From: Camellia lanceoleosa
Taxonomy: Eukaryota; Streptophyta; Magnoliopsida; Ericales; Theaceae
Assembly: GCA_025200525.1 (NCBI GenBank)
Contig: CM045763.1
Coordinates: 85,402,131-85,466,130, forward strand
Direction: 5' to 3'
DNA: 64,000 bases
The stretch's first letter is position 1. Each line of letters begins with the position of its first letter. Shown here in pieces: positions 23,045 through 34,638 of the stretch. The notes beneath the pieces are model-generated. The model was given only the letters and a program-made list of their open reading frames with translations, made no database searches and was not told the DNA's origin. Made by a program: the position numbers and the translations under genes.

Positions 23045-26000
23045 TGTTACGACCCAAACCCGCCCCTATAGGTTTAGTGTCGTGACCGGCCAGTAATCCT
23101 AAATTACCTTCAGCCTCAAAAACAAAATTTCAAAATATTTAAATCATATCAGGGCCTAAAGCGAAAGCAAAACAAAAATAACAATGTCCATTGAGCTTGT
23201 GCATACATGATGACTAAAATAATTAAAACATTTAAACACAATAATAATTTATATACAAATCTTATATATCTGACACACATATACATTTAAGACTTAGCAA
23301 AATACAAAGCTCTAACAAAGCTAAGGGTTGATTTTCTTGGCTCTATTCGAGCTTATCTTGATCTATTTCGGAAGCTCTTCAAAAGGCTAACACGGGTAGA
23401 CTCCGAGACTTTCTCTATCTTTGTTGCTCAATTTGCTCACCTACATATAGATACAAATAGTGAGCTAAAGCCCAACAAATAATAACAGAATAAAGAGGTT
23501 AAATGAATGAAGTTCAATGATAACACAAAAACCTGTCTTACGATTTCAAAACGAATCTTAAATCATTTTTAAAGTAAGGCATTTGCCATATTATATCAAA
23601 CTTTATAACAAACCATTTTCCATATCAAATCGTATATTTCAATTTCCGAATCAATCTATTTCAATAGGCAAAACAATTTGATTAGCCATCATATCAATCC
23701 TTTGCAATGACAAAAACCATTGTTCGATAGCATTTTCGTTGCAATTCCAATTACCCAATGGGCCGCGGTATTAATTTCCCCCAGGCAAGGGCCTATTTAA
23801 TGGATGCCACGAGTTTGTTTACAAAAAAAATGAACTTCATTCATTAGTAACAAATAGTACTTCGATAAACCATTCAATCAATCATGTATCGATGTTGATA
23901 ACAATAACATTTTTGAAAGTAAACGTAACTTGAACATATCTTTATAAAGTTATTACTCACAGTGGGTTAAGTCGATATAAGGCCTTAGACGTCCACCTAT
24001 ACAAATCACATGACAAAGAGACAATAGAAGCACCATTCAACATTCATTTCATTTTAATTCAACTCTCTTTATGTGTTTCTACCTTATTCCATGACTATAT
24101 GAGTCCAATTGATGCCTAAAAATACTTAGAATGTCATGAGGATGCAAATAGGCACTTAGAAGAGTCAGTCAAAAATTGCTGAAAATAGGGTCTTCACTCG
24201 AACGCACCTTTGGTTGCTCGAGCGGTCTGCAAAGCTTTGTAAAAATACTGGATTGCTTCAAAGTTCGCTCGAGTGGTGACTTTTCCGCTCGAGCGGTTTG
24301 CACATTTTCTATGTTTTTGAAAACCAACAAAAATAATTTCCAAACACATTTTCAAAACTTTGACTCTTGCATGAACCAATTTAAACATGTAATTTTATTA
24401 ATAAAGATGAACCCTTGACTAATTTTCCAATTTCTACTACAAAAATATCTTTGATCATAATAATTTCATAAGTATAATAATTTCAATATTTTTCTTCTTT
24501 TGTGTTATAAAACATAAAATTAGAGTTATAAAGCTCTTTAAAAGAAATATTTCCATATATGAAATTCAAATCAAAGTCAAACTAATTTTTGATTCTCAAG
24601 TATAAATTGTAATTCATTCATAAATTTATCCAAATTTAGATTTAATTCATTTTCTTTATATTAAACACTCAAATTTTAAAATATGAATTAAACTTTCCAA
24701 ACTCTTGAAAATTTCATGATAGATGTAAAAATAGAACCCAATTTCTTTATTAATAACAAAATTCAAACTTAACTAATGAATTACAAAATCAATTTCTTAG
24801 AATTTCAACTTAACTCAATCTATAACCAAAACCTAATTTATGATCATATATGTTCTAATGTGTTTAAATTGAATAAAACTTTTAAATTAAGTTACATGCA
24901 TGGATTAAAGATCAAATCAAACAAATTCCTAATTTTTAGAACTTTTCTTTTTTTCTCTTCAAAATATGAGATTGAATTAGTTCAAATTTTTCAAAATCCA
25001 TGATGCATGTACAATTAGAGTATTAAACTTGTAGAATTTACTCATACATGTAACAATGAGGCTTAATTTTATGCAAGATTACAACATCAAACTCAAAATA
25101 ATTAATTTCCATAATCATGAACCTAACTTAATCTCTTCATCTTTGTTTTCTAATTTCTTCCAAATTATATGAAATTGAACTCAAACTCATCATTAATTTC
25201 AAGTGTAATACATGAATTCTACAAAAATCAAGATTGAAATCCTTACCTTTAATCTTCAATTTGATAATTTCTTGATGATCTTCCATTTTCTCTTCTTGAA
25301 TTTCCTTCAAAACCCACCAGCACAAAGCTTTCTCTCTCTCTCTCTCTCTCTTGCTCTCTTTCTTACGGTTTTGCCCAGCTCAAAGAAAGGAAAAGTTGCC
25401 TACTCTCTCTCCTTATGTTCACACTTATACACATTGTAGACACCCCATTTTTGACCGCCCTCAAGACTTGGGCATTACTGATGGTTTGCTCGGTGTTGAG
25501 GGATGTGCAGGCCAAAGATTCAATTCCTTCGGCAAGGAGAGAGGCAAACCCTTCAAAACACTCTGTTTAGGGGTTTGGAGTTGAAGAAAAGAGGAGAGGA
25601 GGGGAGAAAATAGGTTGGAGAAGAAGTTCGCCATGAATCCGGGTAGAAGAAAGTCGAGCGGCCCTCGCTGAATCAGGCTTATTCAATTGCATACTTGGAG
25701 TTAAGCTATGAGGCCATAACCATTGGAAAGAAAACTTCTGGGGCTTCATTTTGCACTCAAGAATCTCCCAAAGCCAAGTCCGGGTGGAGGAGATATGATT
25801 GGTTGAAGCTGGGCATCATCCCGTTTGGATCGAGTCTGCGTGGCTTCACCAAAAAGGGCATAACTTTCTTCATAGAAGGAATTTTGATGCAAGGTTTGTG
25901 CCATTGGAAAGCTAACTTCCGGGGCTTCAATTTGCATACCCACCGGCCTTTTTTTGACCTAGGAATCACCTATCGGCACTCTATTTAGCCGACCGGCAGA

Positions 26001-29000
26001 AAATAGTGCTGACCGACACTTTATTTTGGCCGATGATCAAATTTTCTGGCCGACTTGACCCCTTTGACCCTCCCAAGCCTGGTACATGCCAGCTGTGCCA
26101 GCTGGGATGCACAGAACCAGCTCCACGTGCATATATATTGCTATTTTGCAACCATTCCACCATTTTGACCCCTTTTTTCCTCTAAGAGGTTGAACCCTTG
26201 GCCAAGCTTCTTGGAGAAGCTTGGCCAGCTGTATTAGCTTCCTCTAGAAGCCCCAAACTCTTTGCACCCCTTGACCCTTTTCCTTTGCTTAGCCACTAAG
26301 TCTTAGACTTGGTCTTGGCCTATATAAGCAACCCTCCTCCTCCATTGTTTAGGGTTAGAGATTCTTAAGCAAAAAACCAGAGATATAGATACATATCTGA
26401 TATAGATACATATATCCCTCCATCTCTCACTATATCTCTCTCATTCAACCTCTAAACACCCTTGTTCTTGGGCCATTCCTTCACCAACCCATAGCACAAC
26501 ACCACCACTTCCATTTCCAGAATTTGGGAGGTCATTTGCAGAGCTTAGGAGCACCAAAACTTGGTCCAAGAGGTGCTGGTTTGTTAGTCTACAAGGGTAA
26601 GCACACTTTTCCCCAAAACTAGCATTTTCTTGGTTCATATCTAAGCCATAGTTGCATGTATTTTTGAGCTTCGATGTAAACTACAAAGAGGCTTATTTTG
26701 AGCCCTTCTTCAACATTGAAGAAGGGCTCAACCTTGTTTGGGACCCCTATGTATGACTTGCTTCATTACCCCTCTTTGGTCCCCTTTTTGCATGTCTTTT
26801 TAGCCTACCATGCTTCTGTTTTTGGGTCTTCGACAAGCCTCAAAAGGGTCTTAGTTTGACCCCCTCTACATGTCTCATGAAGGGTATTTGACTATTTGGT
26901 GCATCCTTTTGGTACTTCATGTTATACCCCTTTGTGGGCCTTAATCTTGCATTGCATTTTGAGCATGTTTGTATACTGTTTTGGGACTTGTCATCTACTG
27001 TAAATATTCATATTTTTGGTCCCTCTTCAGTGTTGTAGAAGGACATTTTTCTGTTTGAGCATTGCATCTATCACTTGCCTCATTGCCTCCCTTGAGGAGC
27101 CATTTTTGCATGCCATGTTAGTCCCACTTGTGCTTACTGTCTTGCCATGCTTTGTACTATGAACATGCTTATTTTTGGGCTTTCTTGCTGCTTTCTTCAT
27201 ACTTCATGTTCATATCTTGCATATTTGATATAGCCATAAGCCATTTCATGTACCTAGTTTTGCATTTCGGGAGCGATTCCATGCATTTGGTTCCATTTCG
27301 CCATGTTTCGGGGCTGTTTTGCCCCTCATTTTGCTGCTGAAATTTGCATGTTTTGTATGCCATATTCCATGTTATGCCATGTCTCATTAGAGTGCCATTT
27401 CGTCAGAGGCGCGGTCCTCGGCTTATCGTGCAGCACGCATTTCGAGGCATCTCATTTTCATCTAACGGCCTCTTATGTGGGTGTGGCTGAGGCTCTCTCA
27501 TGTTAGTGTAAGTCCATGTTGCATTGCGTATGCCATTTCCTCGGTTTGCATGCCCGTGTGCACGCATTTTGAGGCATCTCATTTTCATTTTATGGCCGTT
27601 GATTTTGGCATGCTTGCGAGTTATCCATGTTAGTTTAAGTCCATCGTTGCATGTTGTTGCATGCCATGTTTGTTTACATGTTTAGGTTGCGAGCCTAGCA
27701 TACATTGCTCATTTGCATGTTCATGTTGCGTACTTAGCCGCCATGCCTAGGTTGCATTTCATTGAGCATGCATCCCTTGCCTCTTGACCAATCATGATAG
27801 AGGTTGGGGCCCTTTGATTTGTTTTGTGCTTGCATTCCATTTGATATCAAAGTTGCTAACTTGGCTTTCGGGCCATCATACATTGAAATGCGTGATTGAT
27901 GGCCCGGGGGTCGAGGGCCATGCTCCCTTGAGTCCATTACATGATAGGGAGTGTGTCCATGCATACATTTGCCTAGAAATTCTATGCCTTGCACTGCTGG
28001 TCTGCTGTTGCTGTCAAAACTATCTTCTGCAGGAATTTTGTGCCGACCAGCAGTATAGAGTGCCGACCGGCAATGTATTTATTGCCGATAGCTTCATTTC
28101 TAGCCGGTGGACTTTATACACGGCCGGTGGACATTCTATCCAGCCGGTGATGATCCTTAGGATTCAGGGAGCCTGTTCCAGGACTTTTGCAATTTTCCAG
28201 AGAAGCAGGACAGTGAAACAGAGGCAACAGTGGCATGGTGTGGATTTCTGGGCAAGTCGGACTGAAGCATACATCATTCGCGCATTCCAAGGCGGGGCTG
28301 CGGCCATCTGATCTTTGCATTTAATTTAATCAGATTAGAAGTTTTGTAATCAGTAATTTAGTATTATTTATTCGGTTTGTATATTCTTTCGGTCTCTCCG
28401 AGTGAGAGCAAATTTGTAATAAGTGTGGGTGAGTGGTGTGCATGTCTTCCAACCCCCACTTCTTTCTTCCCTTTTATTTACCTGTTTATGATGGTAGATT
28501 AGGGCATATTTAATTTAGCATACCTTATGATAGCATACGTGCATCCATACATTTGTCTAACATGCACTGGGCTCGGTACATCATACAAACTGCATTGTAT
28601 TTCAATTCCAAATTGAATACGTGATAGTTGTAGTATTTCACATGCCATGTCTAGGATAGCCGAGCCTGCCTAGATTACATCTTTGCATGTGTTGCATTAG
28701 ACATTTCAGTATGTTTAGGTCCATGCATGGACTGCTAATAAAGCTTCTGTTTTGGCTTGGAGTACTAGGTGAGTTTTTATGCTTTAGCATCCTTGCATGT
28801 GTGTGAGTGTTGCCATAACAGTATGCTTACTATGCGGCTAAGTGCTTACATGAAATAAACTGTTTGAATGCCTATGGGTGGAGGTTGGACCGTTTGAGTT
28901 GGAATAACTCATTGAAATCCGTGTTTTAGCCTATTTGCGGGTAGCAATTTCAAAACTATTTTCAAAACAAATGGATATGCAATGCTTATTTCCAAATTAG

Positions 29001-29824
29001 GCGATCTAGTCTATACTTGTTTGCTGCGCGCATAACATAGTAATTCTAGGCTAATAATTGGAATAAGAGCATGTAGTGTTTTCAAAATCAGATATCACGG
29101 TTAGTAAGTAGGTCTTGAGCCGGCGAAAGGGGGTGCTCATAGCTGACCTTCCCCGATCGTACCCAAGCTCCCGAGCCAAGACTACTTTGATGATGACGGA
29201 CACGTGGCCTTCGGCACCGAGTCAGGGTTTCCTAAATTTCCCATTTTAAAATATTTAGGTGGCGACTCTGTAATTGGCAAAACAGTCCATGTTTGGCACT
29301 ACTTTTCAAAATCTGTTTTTCTTCAAAACGATTTGCCGGATTTGGACTCTTTGGTTCAGATTTAGAACCGTGACACAAAAGGGGAGTCCGAACTGTAGAG
29401 TGAAGCCCACGGGCGTGTCTACACACATACACACACAGCTTTCTCTGCACACCCACCTCCAAATTCACCCCCATTTCTAAACCATTCCATAATTCAATTT
29501 GTGATTAGGATTGATTTAATTAAGCAACACTTAATCTAATTAAATCTTGATTATCATATAATTAAATTAATCATAACCAATCACCAATCTCACATTAGTT
29601 AATTAGTCTAATTGACTTCAATTAAGGCCCAATTAATTATATTTAATTTTTACCATTCTGAATTAGATTTTTAATCAAACTCCCGAAAGGCTCCAAATAT
29701 TAAATTAAGATTATTGTCATCATCAATTTTGATTTCCCAAATTAAATTAAGATAACGACTAATTAAATCCCAAATCTCCTTAATTAACCAAATATAAAAT
29801 ATTATACGTGGCGGGGTCGTCACA
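23045..29824 (-). mobile_element. Solo LTR, family 1, in the hAT BED exon, itself interrupted
   Basis: The minus strand begins TGTGACGACCCCGCC and ends GGGTTTGGGTCGTAACA. Perfect duplications CCATG lie at 23040-23044 and 29825-29829. Removing the insert joins the transposase frame as KYPYGDTHG to QQALGFQPRE. Without the nested LTR at 25435-29423 it is about 2.8 kb, close to the 2.5 kb relative at 15494-18000. It holds four CTCGAGCG-type words at 24190-24300 and a (CT)n run at 25329-25351. Confidence 0.9.
25435..29423 (+). mobile_element. 4-kb solo LTR of a Tat/Ogre-type element, nested
   Basis: The ends are TGTAGACACCCC and GGGCGTGTCTACA, a 9-bp terminal inverted repeat with TG...CA. Perfect CACAT duplications lie at 25430-25434 and 29424-29428. 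A TATA box, TATATAAG, is at 26321-26328. Near the 3' end (29261) is GGTGGCGACTCTG, the kind of word seen at the ends of Tat/Ogre LTRs. GCCGACCGGC-like words cluster at 25970-26050 and 28040-28145. Open frames within it, including 175 codons at 27784-28311, have no recognisable domain. Very long LTRs are characteristic of this lineage. Confidence 0.85.
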
Positions 29825-30814
29825 CCATGAGTATCTCCATATGGATACTTTGTACAATTTTTCAAATGACTTAACAAATTACTTGTTCCATGACTCTTAG
29901 ACCTTGTCATATATTCTTTCTTACAATACTTGCACATAGCCCTATCTTTCCCATCAATACCCTTAATATTTTCAAAATGATCCCAAGCTTTTGATGTTGT
30001 TCTCTCATTGCTACTAGTTTTGGCCAGGGGTGGTCTAGGAGAGGGAGCATTAGGTTGGGTAGAGAGGTTAATAGAAGATGATTCGAGCTCAACATTAGGA
30101 CTTACAAAAAATGTTTATTCGCTTGGAGGATCCATAACTAAAAGATTATCAAATATGCTGCAAAAAATCAATAAAAAAATCATTCAAAATATGCTTTTCA
30201 AATCCATAGAAACTAGAAGCATTCTCAATATCCTATGAAGAAGCATTCTTAATACATTGATTTCATATTTAATGTATTTACCATTTTTATTTTTCTTTCT
30301 TAATGCAGATTGACTATGACTTTGTACATGATCCAGATCCAGTGAGTAAAAAATAATGAATGAGAAAGGGAAAAAAAATGGAATGCTACAGGCAAGGCTA
30401 TTCCTCTACTGCTACAAGCTTAAACATAGTTTTGTAACCTAAGAAATAAGGGGAAAGAACAAAAGGATGCCCTTGAATTCTAAAAACAATATAAAAATAA
30501 ATGTTCTAACATTATAGAAAGTCAAAGACTATTAAAGGCAACATATAAATTCCCAGAAAAGTCTAAAAACAAAGTGGTAAGCTTTCACCAAGGAAATTAA
30601 GGCTTACCTGTACATACACACACACATAATCCTTAAGCTTTCTAGGCCTAGGAAATTATCAATTCCAAGTATATAGCTATTTCAACATCAATAAGCTAGA
30701 ACAAGTTTCAGCCAACACTTTTTTCTTTTGAAATCAATACAATAAAGAAAACAACAAAGCAACAGAGTTCCTAATTAAAGAAGCATGAATAATTAAGTAA
30801 TCTACAAAACTAAC

Positions 30815-30910
30815 CTGGTGAGAAAGGTCAAATTGAGACAATATAACCTCTGCAGCTTTCAAGGTCTTATCAATGTTCTCGTTAGCTCTTCGAATCGCCT
30901 GTGTTCTAAT
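30815..30910 (-). pseudogene. EXO70A1: Captured EXO70A1-like exon inside the hAT
   Basis: This 96-nt minus-strand exon has a consensus acceptor (TTTTCTAG|ATTAG) and donor (CACCAG|GTTAG). It encodes 32 residues in phase 0-0, including RANENIDKTLKAAEVILSQF. That matches, from memory, the N-terminal region of plant EXO70A1 exocyst subunits, where it follows the segment starting MRPTQ. EXO70 binds phosphoinositides and tethers secretory vesicles at the plasma membrane. Neither the preceding nor the following EXO70 coding exons were found nearby, so this is a fragment. It lies between the hAT terminus and the BED exon in the same orientation as the transposase, so it could be spliced into a transposon transcript. 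Confidence 0.75.
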
Positions 30911-31174
30911 CTAGAAAACCCAAATTTAAGAACAGTCATAAGATCAAGCAGATGTGTTTTACTAGAAAAAACTAACCCATATACGTTTACCTACTAACAA
31001 ATCATAAAACAAAAGTAAACAACCGGATCCAATTATTGAACATGTACTTTCTCGAGAAATTTGCAGTAGTTTTTCTCGGGAACCAAACAGAACGGGAAAG
31101 GTGAAAAAAATCAAAAACTCAGAAAATGGGAAGAAGAAGAGAACAAGAGAAGAGAAGAAGAGGAAAAAAGAAAA

Positions 31175-31208
<34 letters not shown>

Positions 31209-31633
31209 CCTCAGTATAGATCGCTGTTTAGTGTAGATTAGGGCTATGCAGTGTAGATCGATCGATCGCCATTTAGTGTAGATCGTCGAATGATGGGTAG
31301 GTTAGAGAGAGAGAGAGAAGAGAGAGTGTGTCGTGTGTGTTGTGTGGTGTCTATTTGTCAAATAAATTAGGGTAAAACTGAGGCATATCAGAAAGAAAAG
31401 GGGCTGAGGCGTAAAAGAAATATATAAAATAAAAAAAAAATTAAAAAAAGGAGCATGGTTAGGTCAGGTTTGCTGGGTAAAATGACGGATCACCCGCCAC
31501 CTGACCTGAACCCGAAAAACACAAAAAACTGAGCCCGCACCTGTCCGCCATGTGTCACGCATTCGCTTATTACTAGTCAAGTCGGGCCGAGTTGGGCAGG
31601 TTTGGCAGGTCAGTGGATTCGCTGCACAGCCCT
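30911..31633 (-). other. hAT 5' region: intron-like DNA and GA repeats
   Basis: Upstream of the captured exon lie about 260 bp of AT-rich intron-like DNA (minus strand GGTTCCCGAGAAAAAC near 31075), then a GA microsatellite at 31177-31206. Next is a repeated segment with AGTGTAGATCG words (31225-31290). A CTGAG|GTATCTC donor lies at about 31208. These could be the 5' untranslated exon and first intron of the captured host gene, or of the transposon. The last 150 bp contain hAT subterminal words with GGTCAGGT and CCGCCACCTG. Confidence 0.4.
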
Positions 31634-31634
31634 A

Positions 31635-32092
31635 CCTAGCGGTATTAGAAGAGTATAGTGACGCTAATTGGATATTTGACATAAAAGACTCTAAATCCAT
31701 TAGTGGTTATGTGTTTACCCTCGAAGGGGCAGTCGTGTCTTGGAAATCTTTCAAGCAAACATATATATCGAGATCAACGATGGAATCTGAGTTTATTACT
31801 TTGGATAAAGCAACTGAAGAAGCTGAATGGCTTCGCCAGTTCATTGAGGATATTCCACGTTGGTCGAGACCTATGTTAGCCATCTGTATTCATTGTGATA
31901 GTTAATCGGCGATTGGACGGGCACAGAGTAATATGTATAATAAAAAGTCTAGACATATTCGTTGTAGACATAATTCCATACAACAACCACTCTCGAACGA
32001 AGTTGTCACTTTAGACTATGTAAAGTCTCAGGACAACATTGCGGATCCACTAACCAAAGGGTTAAATCGAGTATTAGTAGAAAAGTCGTCAT
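31635..32092 (+). pseudogene. Ty1/copia RNase H C-terminal fragment
   Basis: The frame starts at the hAT border with [12 protein letters not shown] and continues [20 protein letters not shown], then ICIHCDS*SAIGRAQSN and DNIADPLTKGLNR. The RNase H acidic residues (Asp in YSDAN, Glu in MESEF, Asp in HCDS) are present. A TAA stop replaces the usual Gln after HCDS. The upstream part of pol is absent from both flanks of the hAT. The fragment is followed by about 600 bp of copia-type 3' untranslated DNA. Confidence 0.85.
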
Positions 32093-32710
32093 AAGGAATA
32101 GGGTTAAGGCCTTTAGTGTAAAGGTGTTACCGGAATGGAAACCTAACCTAGTTGACTGGAGATCTCAAGATCTAGATTCAATGGGACAACCTAATTACGT
32201 GTAATAGTGGTATGTCATTGAAGAGGTTAAACCTTCAGCCATTCTTTTTATCAGTGATACCTGTAAGTATAGAGTTTAAGTTGAGCTTTTAATGAGTCTG
32301 GTGTGTTAAGCTGTTGAGCTAAGTATAGCAGGATACTCAAGTAGAGTCACTTATGTGAGTGTGAAGTGGGGCCGCTTCTATAAGAATTGACAGGGCCTAA
32401 TTCTTTAAATCACTCGCTGAACCAGGCTAGTGTTCCAGGGTCAAACCGGACACAACAGTGAGAACAGAACGATGGTTGGAGTAACTCCTGTGTGAGGTTT
32501 GTTGTCTTAGTTTACATAAACGGCAAAACAATTCAAGACTTCATATTCACTCGACAGCCAGTAAATCCGATAGACTTCACTAGGAGGGATTCAAAGCTAA
32601 AAGCTACCTTTTCCAATGCCGGGGTTATTCCGTTGCACTCTCTCCGAGTCTTTGTTGTTAAGCGTTGCTCATTTCTTGTTATCCGGTTAATTTTTATTCA
32701 TGTGAGAGAT

Positions 32711-34040
32711 TGTTGGAAAAATAATTAGTGTGTTTGGTTTTAGTTTTCTGAAAATTGAATTTTTTATTTTTCGCTTTTTTTTTGTTTTTGGTGAATATTT
32801 TTTAAATTTTAAGTAATTTTTTTACTTTTTTAGATGCATTTTACTTAGATGTATCTAAATAGTAAAATATTTGTGAAAAAATATTTTAAAAAATTAATAA
32901 ATACAAAAAATGTATTGAATTTTCATTTTTTTCATAAATATTATACTTTTTAAGTGTAATTATGTTTGGCGTGACTAAAAATTTAAAAAAAATTGCTTAA
33001 AATATTAAAAAAATTCATTAAAAATATTAAAATACGCAAAATAAAAAAGTAGAATTTTTTGAAAACTTTTTTTTTCTGAAAACTATAACCAAACAAGCTG
33101 AATGGTTGTTTGGTAACTTTAATGCAAAATTAAAGTTGGTGTCAATCCTTAATTGAGGTGAAGTAAAGTGGGTTTAGATTTTTTGTAGTGAGATCTTTAC
33201 ACCACAAAAAGAATGACCAAAAGCCATTAAGGTTTGAATGAAAAATTGACTCATTAAGTTGGTCTTGTGAAAGAGATGTTGGGAATGGTGCAAAACCTCT
33301 ATCCCACATTGATTGTAGAGGAGAGCATTGATGGGTATTTAAATTTCATTTTTTGCATAAGGGTGTAAGCCCTTTGGGGCATCCAAATTTTTTGAAGGAA
33401 TGGAGTTATGGATGCTTCAAGGATGGACTTAGGCCAAGATTATGGTCCAAGTTAGTTATGCAAAAATTACCAAGCGCGCATGCGTGCCCGGGCTGGGTTT
33501 GGGTTCGTGGTCTGTGATCCATGGGTCGTGGATCTTGGGACTTGTTGAAATGGATTGAGTGTGGGGGTTGGGCTTGGCCCACCCATCTGAATCTTTTGGG
33601 CCAAGTCAGATGTGTAGGCTGCAGGAATATATACACAATACCTAGTCTCCTCTATTGATGATGGAATTAAAGCCATCAATTTTGCAGAATTAGTTCCTGC
33701 ATCTGTTGCAGGGGAGCCTCTTCTTCTCTCCCTCCATATGTATAAAATGAGGCCTTCTCCTTTAGTTTTCTACACCAGAAATTATTGTTATTCCAGTCTT
33801 CAATAGTTTTCCAGTTTGTATTATTTTCTTCCTGTGAGAGAGTGCTGCAAAGTTCTATTCGTCAAAACTATTTAGTCGGTGCATTGCGTGGCTAGTTCAA
33901 CCATCGTATCCTGGGAGATAGAAGTCGAATAACCTCCAGCACCCAACCGTTGAGGTAGCGAATCTATTTTAAGGACACTATCTAGTGTAGTCTTCGGTTT
34001 TCTTCCTTTTGCTAGTTTTATTTTATTATGAATTTCTGTA
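32711..34040 (+). repeat. Probable copia 3' LTR, interrupted by a MITE
   Basis: After a purine-rich GTGAGAGAT tract the sequence TGTTGGAAAAATAATTA begins, as is usual for copia 3' LTRs. A MITE interrupts it at 32728-33100. Downstream are a TATA box (TATAAAAT, 33741-33748), a plausible leader and GTATCCTGGGAGATAGAAG near 33906, typical of copia LTR ends. The exact 3' border is not clear. A separate TGTTGGGAATGG start at about 33277 is possible. Confidence 0.4.
32728..33100. mobile_element. MITE with TGTTTGGTT terminal inverted repeats
   Basis: The left end reads GTGTGTTTGGTTTTAGTTTTC; the reverse complement of the right end reads TGTTTGGTTATAGTTTTC. The interior is very AT-rich with no coding potential. 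The family could be hAT- or Harbinger-like; no target duplication was established. Confidence 0.55.
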
Positions 34041-34605
34041 ATTCAAGCATGTTCTTGTTCTGAAATTCAATTTGTTTGTTCAAAATGAATCTATTTGTTT
34101 TATGTTATCATATAATTTGTACAACAATATGCACGACTAGTTATGTCATTTTCTTTTTTAGTTATGACATTATTTTAGTTATGACTAATGATAGTTCTTT
34201 CGTTATGTCTCATTGTGTATTTAGTTATGACTAAAAAAATTGAAGTTATGCTATTTTTCTTTTTAATTATAAGGTGAATATGGTATATATTTTTTGAAAG
34301 GTATGCACCATAGTATTTTTCATTATTTTATTATTCTTTTTCAATTAATCTTATTTTTTTAAAAGTTGATGTGATAATTAAATTAGAGAGACTAAAGAAA
34401 AAAAGTAAGAAGAGATAAATTAATATTATATATTTAGGGGATGAATAGTGACTCCCCATGTATAGGGAGAGTTACTGTAGCATTTGTTAAATTAAAAAAC
34501 TTTTAGAGAGTCTGTTGGGAATATTTTTAGAGTTTTTATTCCCTAAAATAGCTAAAAATTGATAATAGGATATTTGTTGGAGATGCTTAAAGAGTATCTC
34601 CAATG

Positions 34606-34638
<33 letters not shown>

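Larger units (their letters stand above)
18945..30100 (-). pseudogene. hAT transposase (BED zinc finger), frameshifted and split
   Basis: Reading 5' to 3' on the minus strand, a BED finger lies at about 30030-29830 (CKYCKKEYMTRS ... HLKNC). Its frame continues across the LTR insertion to GFQPREVGG at 23029. Next come TVDNASSN (about 22540-22560, with a catalytic-type Asp), HILNLIVGDGLKD, LDVPTWWNS, a central hAT domain (22250-21575, MLDPRRKMTYLQF), and the dimerisation region STVAYESAFSTGG ... DPFRSSLAP. That last region resumes after the second LTR as VCTQNWLRS (about 19170). Lesions include a frameshift near 22255 and a TAG stop near 21573. The C-terminal exon near 19090 ends with a plausible donor. 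Confidence 0.8.
18130..31634 (-). mobile_element. hAT DNA transposon interrupted by two solo LTRs
   Basis: The minus strand holds a hAT transposase pseudogene in pieces. The right (5') terminus is placed at about 31634, where the minus strand begins TAGGGCTGTGCAGCG next to Ty1/copia coding sequence. The left (3') end runs through CCGCC/GGCGGATTGG-rich terminal DNA to about 18130 and lacks a matching terminus. Subtracting the LTR insertions and their target duplications leaves about 4.5 kb. The element also carries an EXO70 exon at 30815-30910. It cannot be autonomous because its transposase is disrupted. No 8-bp target duplication was found. Confidence 0.75.

Noticed and set aside
27784..28311. 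175-codon plus-strand frame
   Set aside because: It lies entirely inside the 4-kb solo LTR and has no recognisable domain or retroelement motif.
29832..30100. BED zinc finger as a separate host gene
   Set aside because: Its frame continues exactly across the LTR target duplication into the rest of a hAT transposase.
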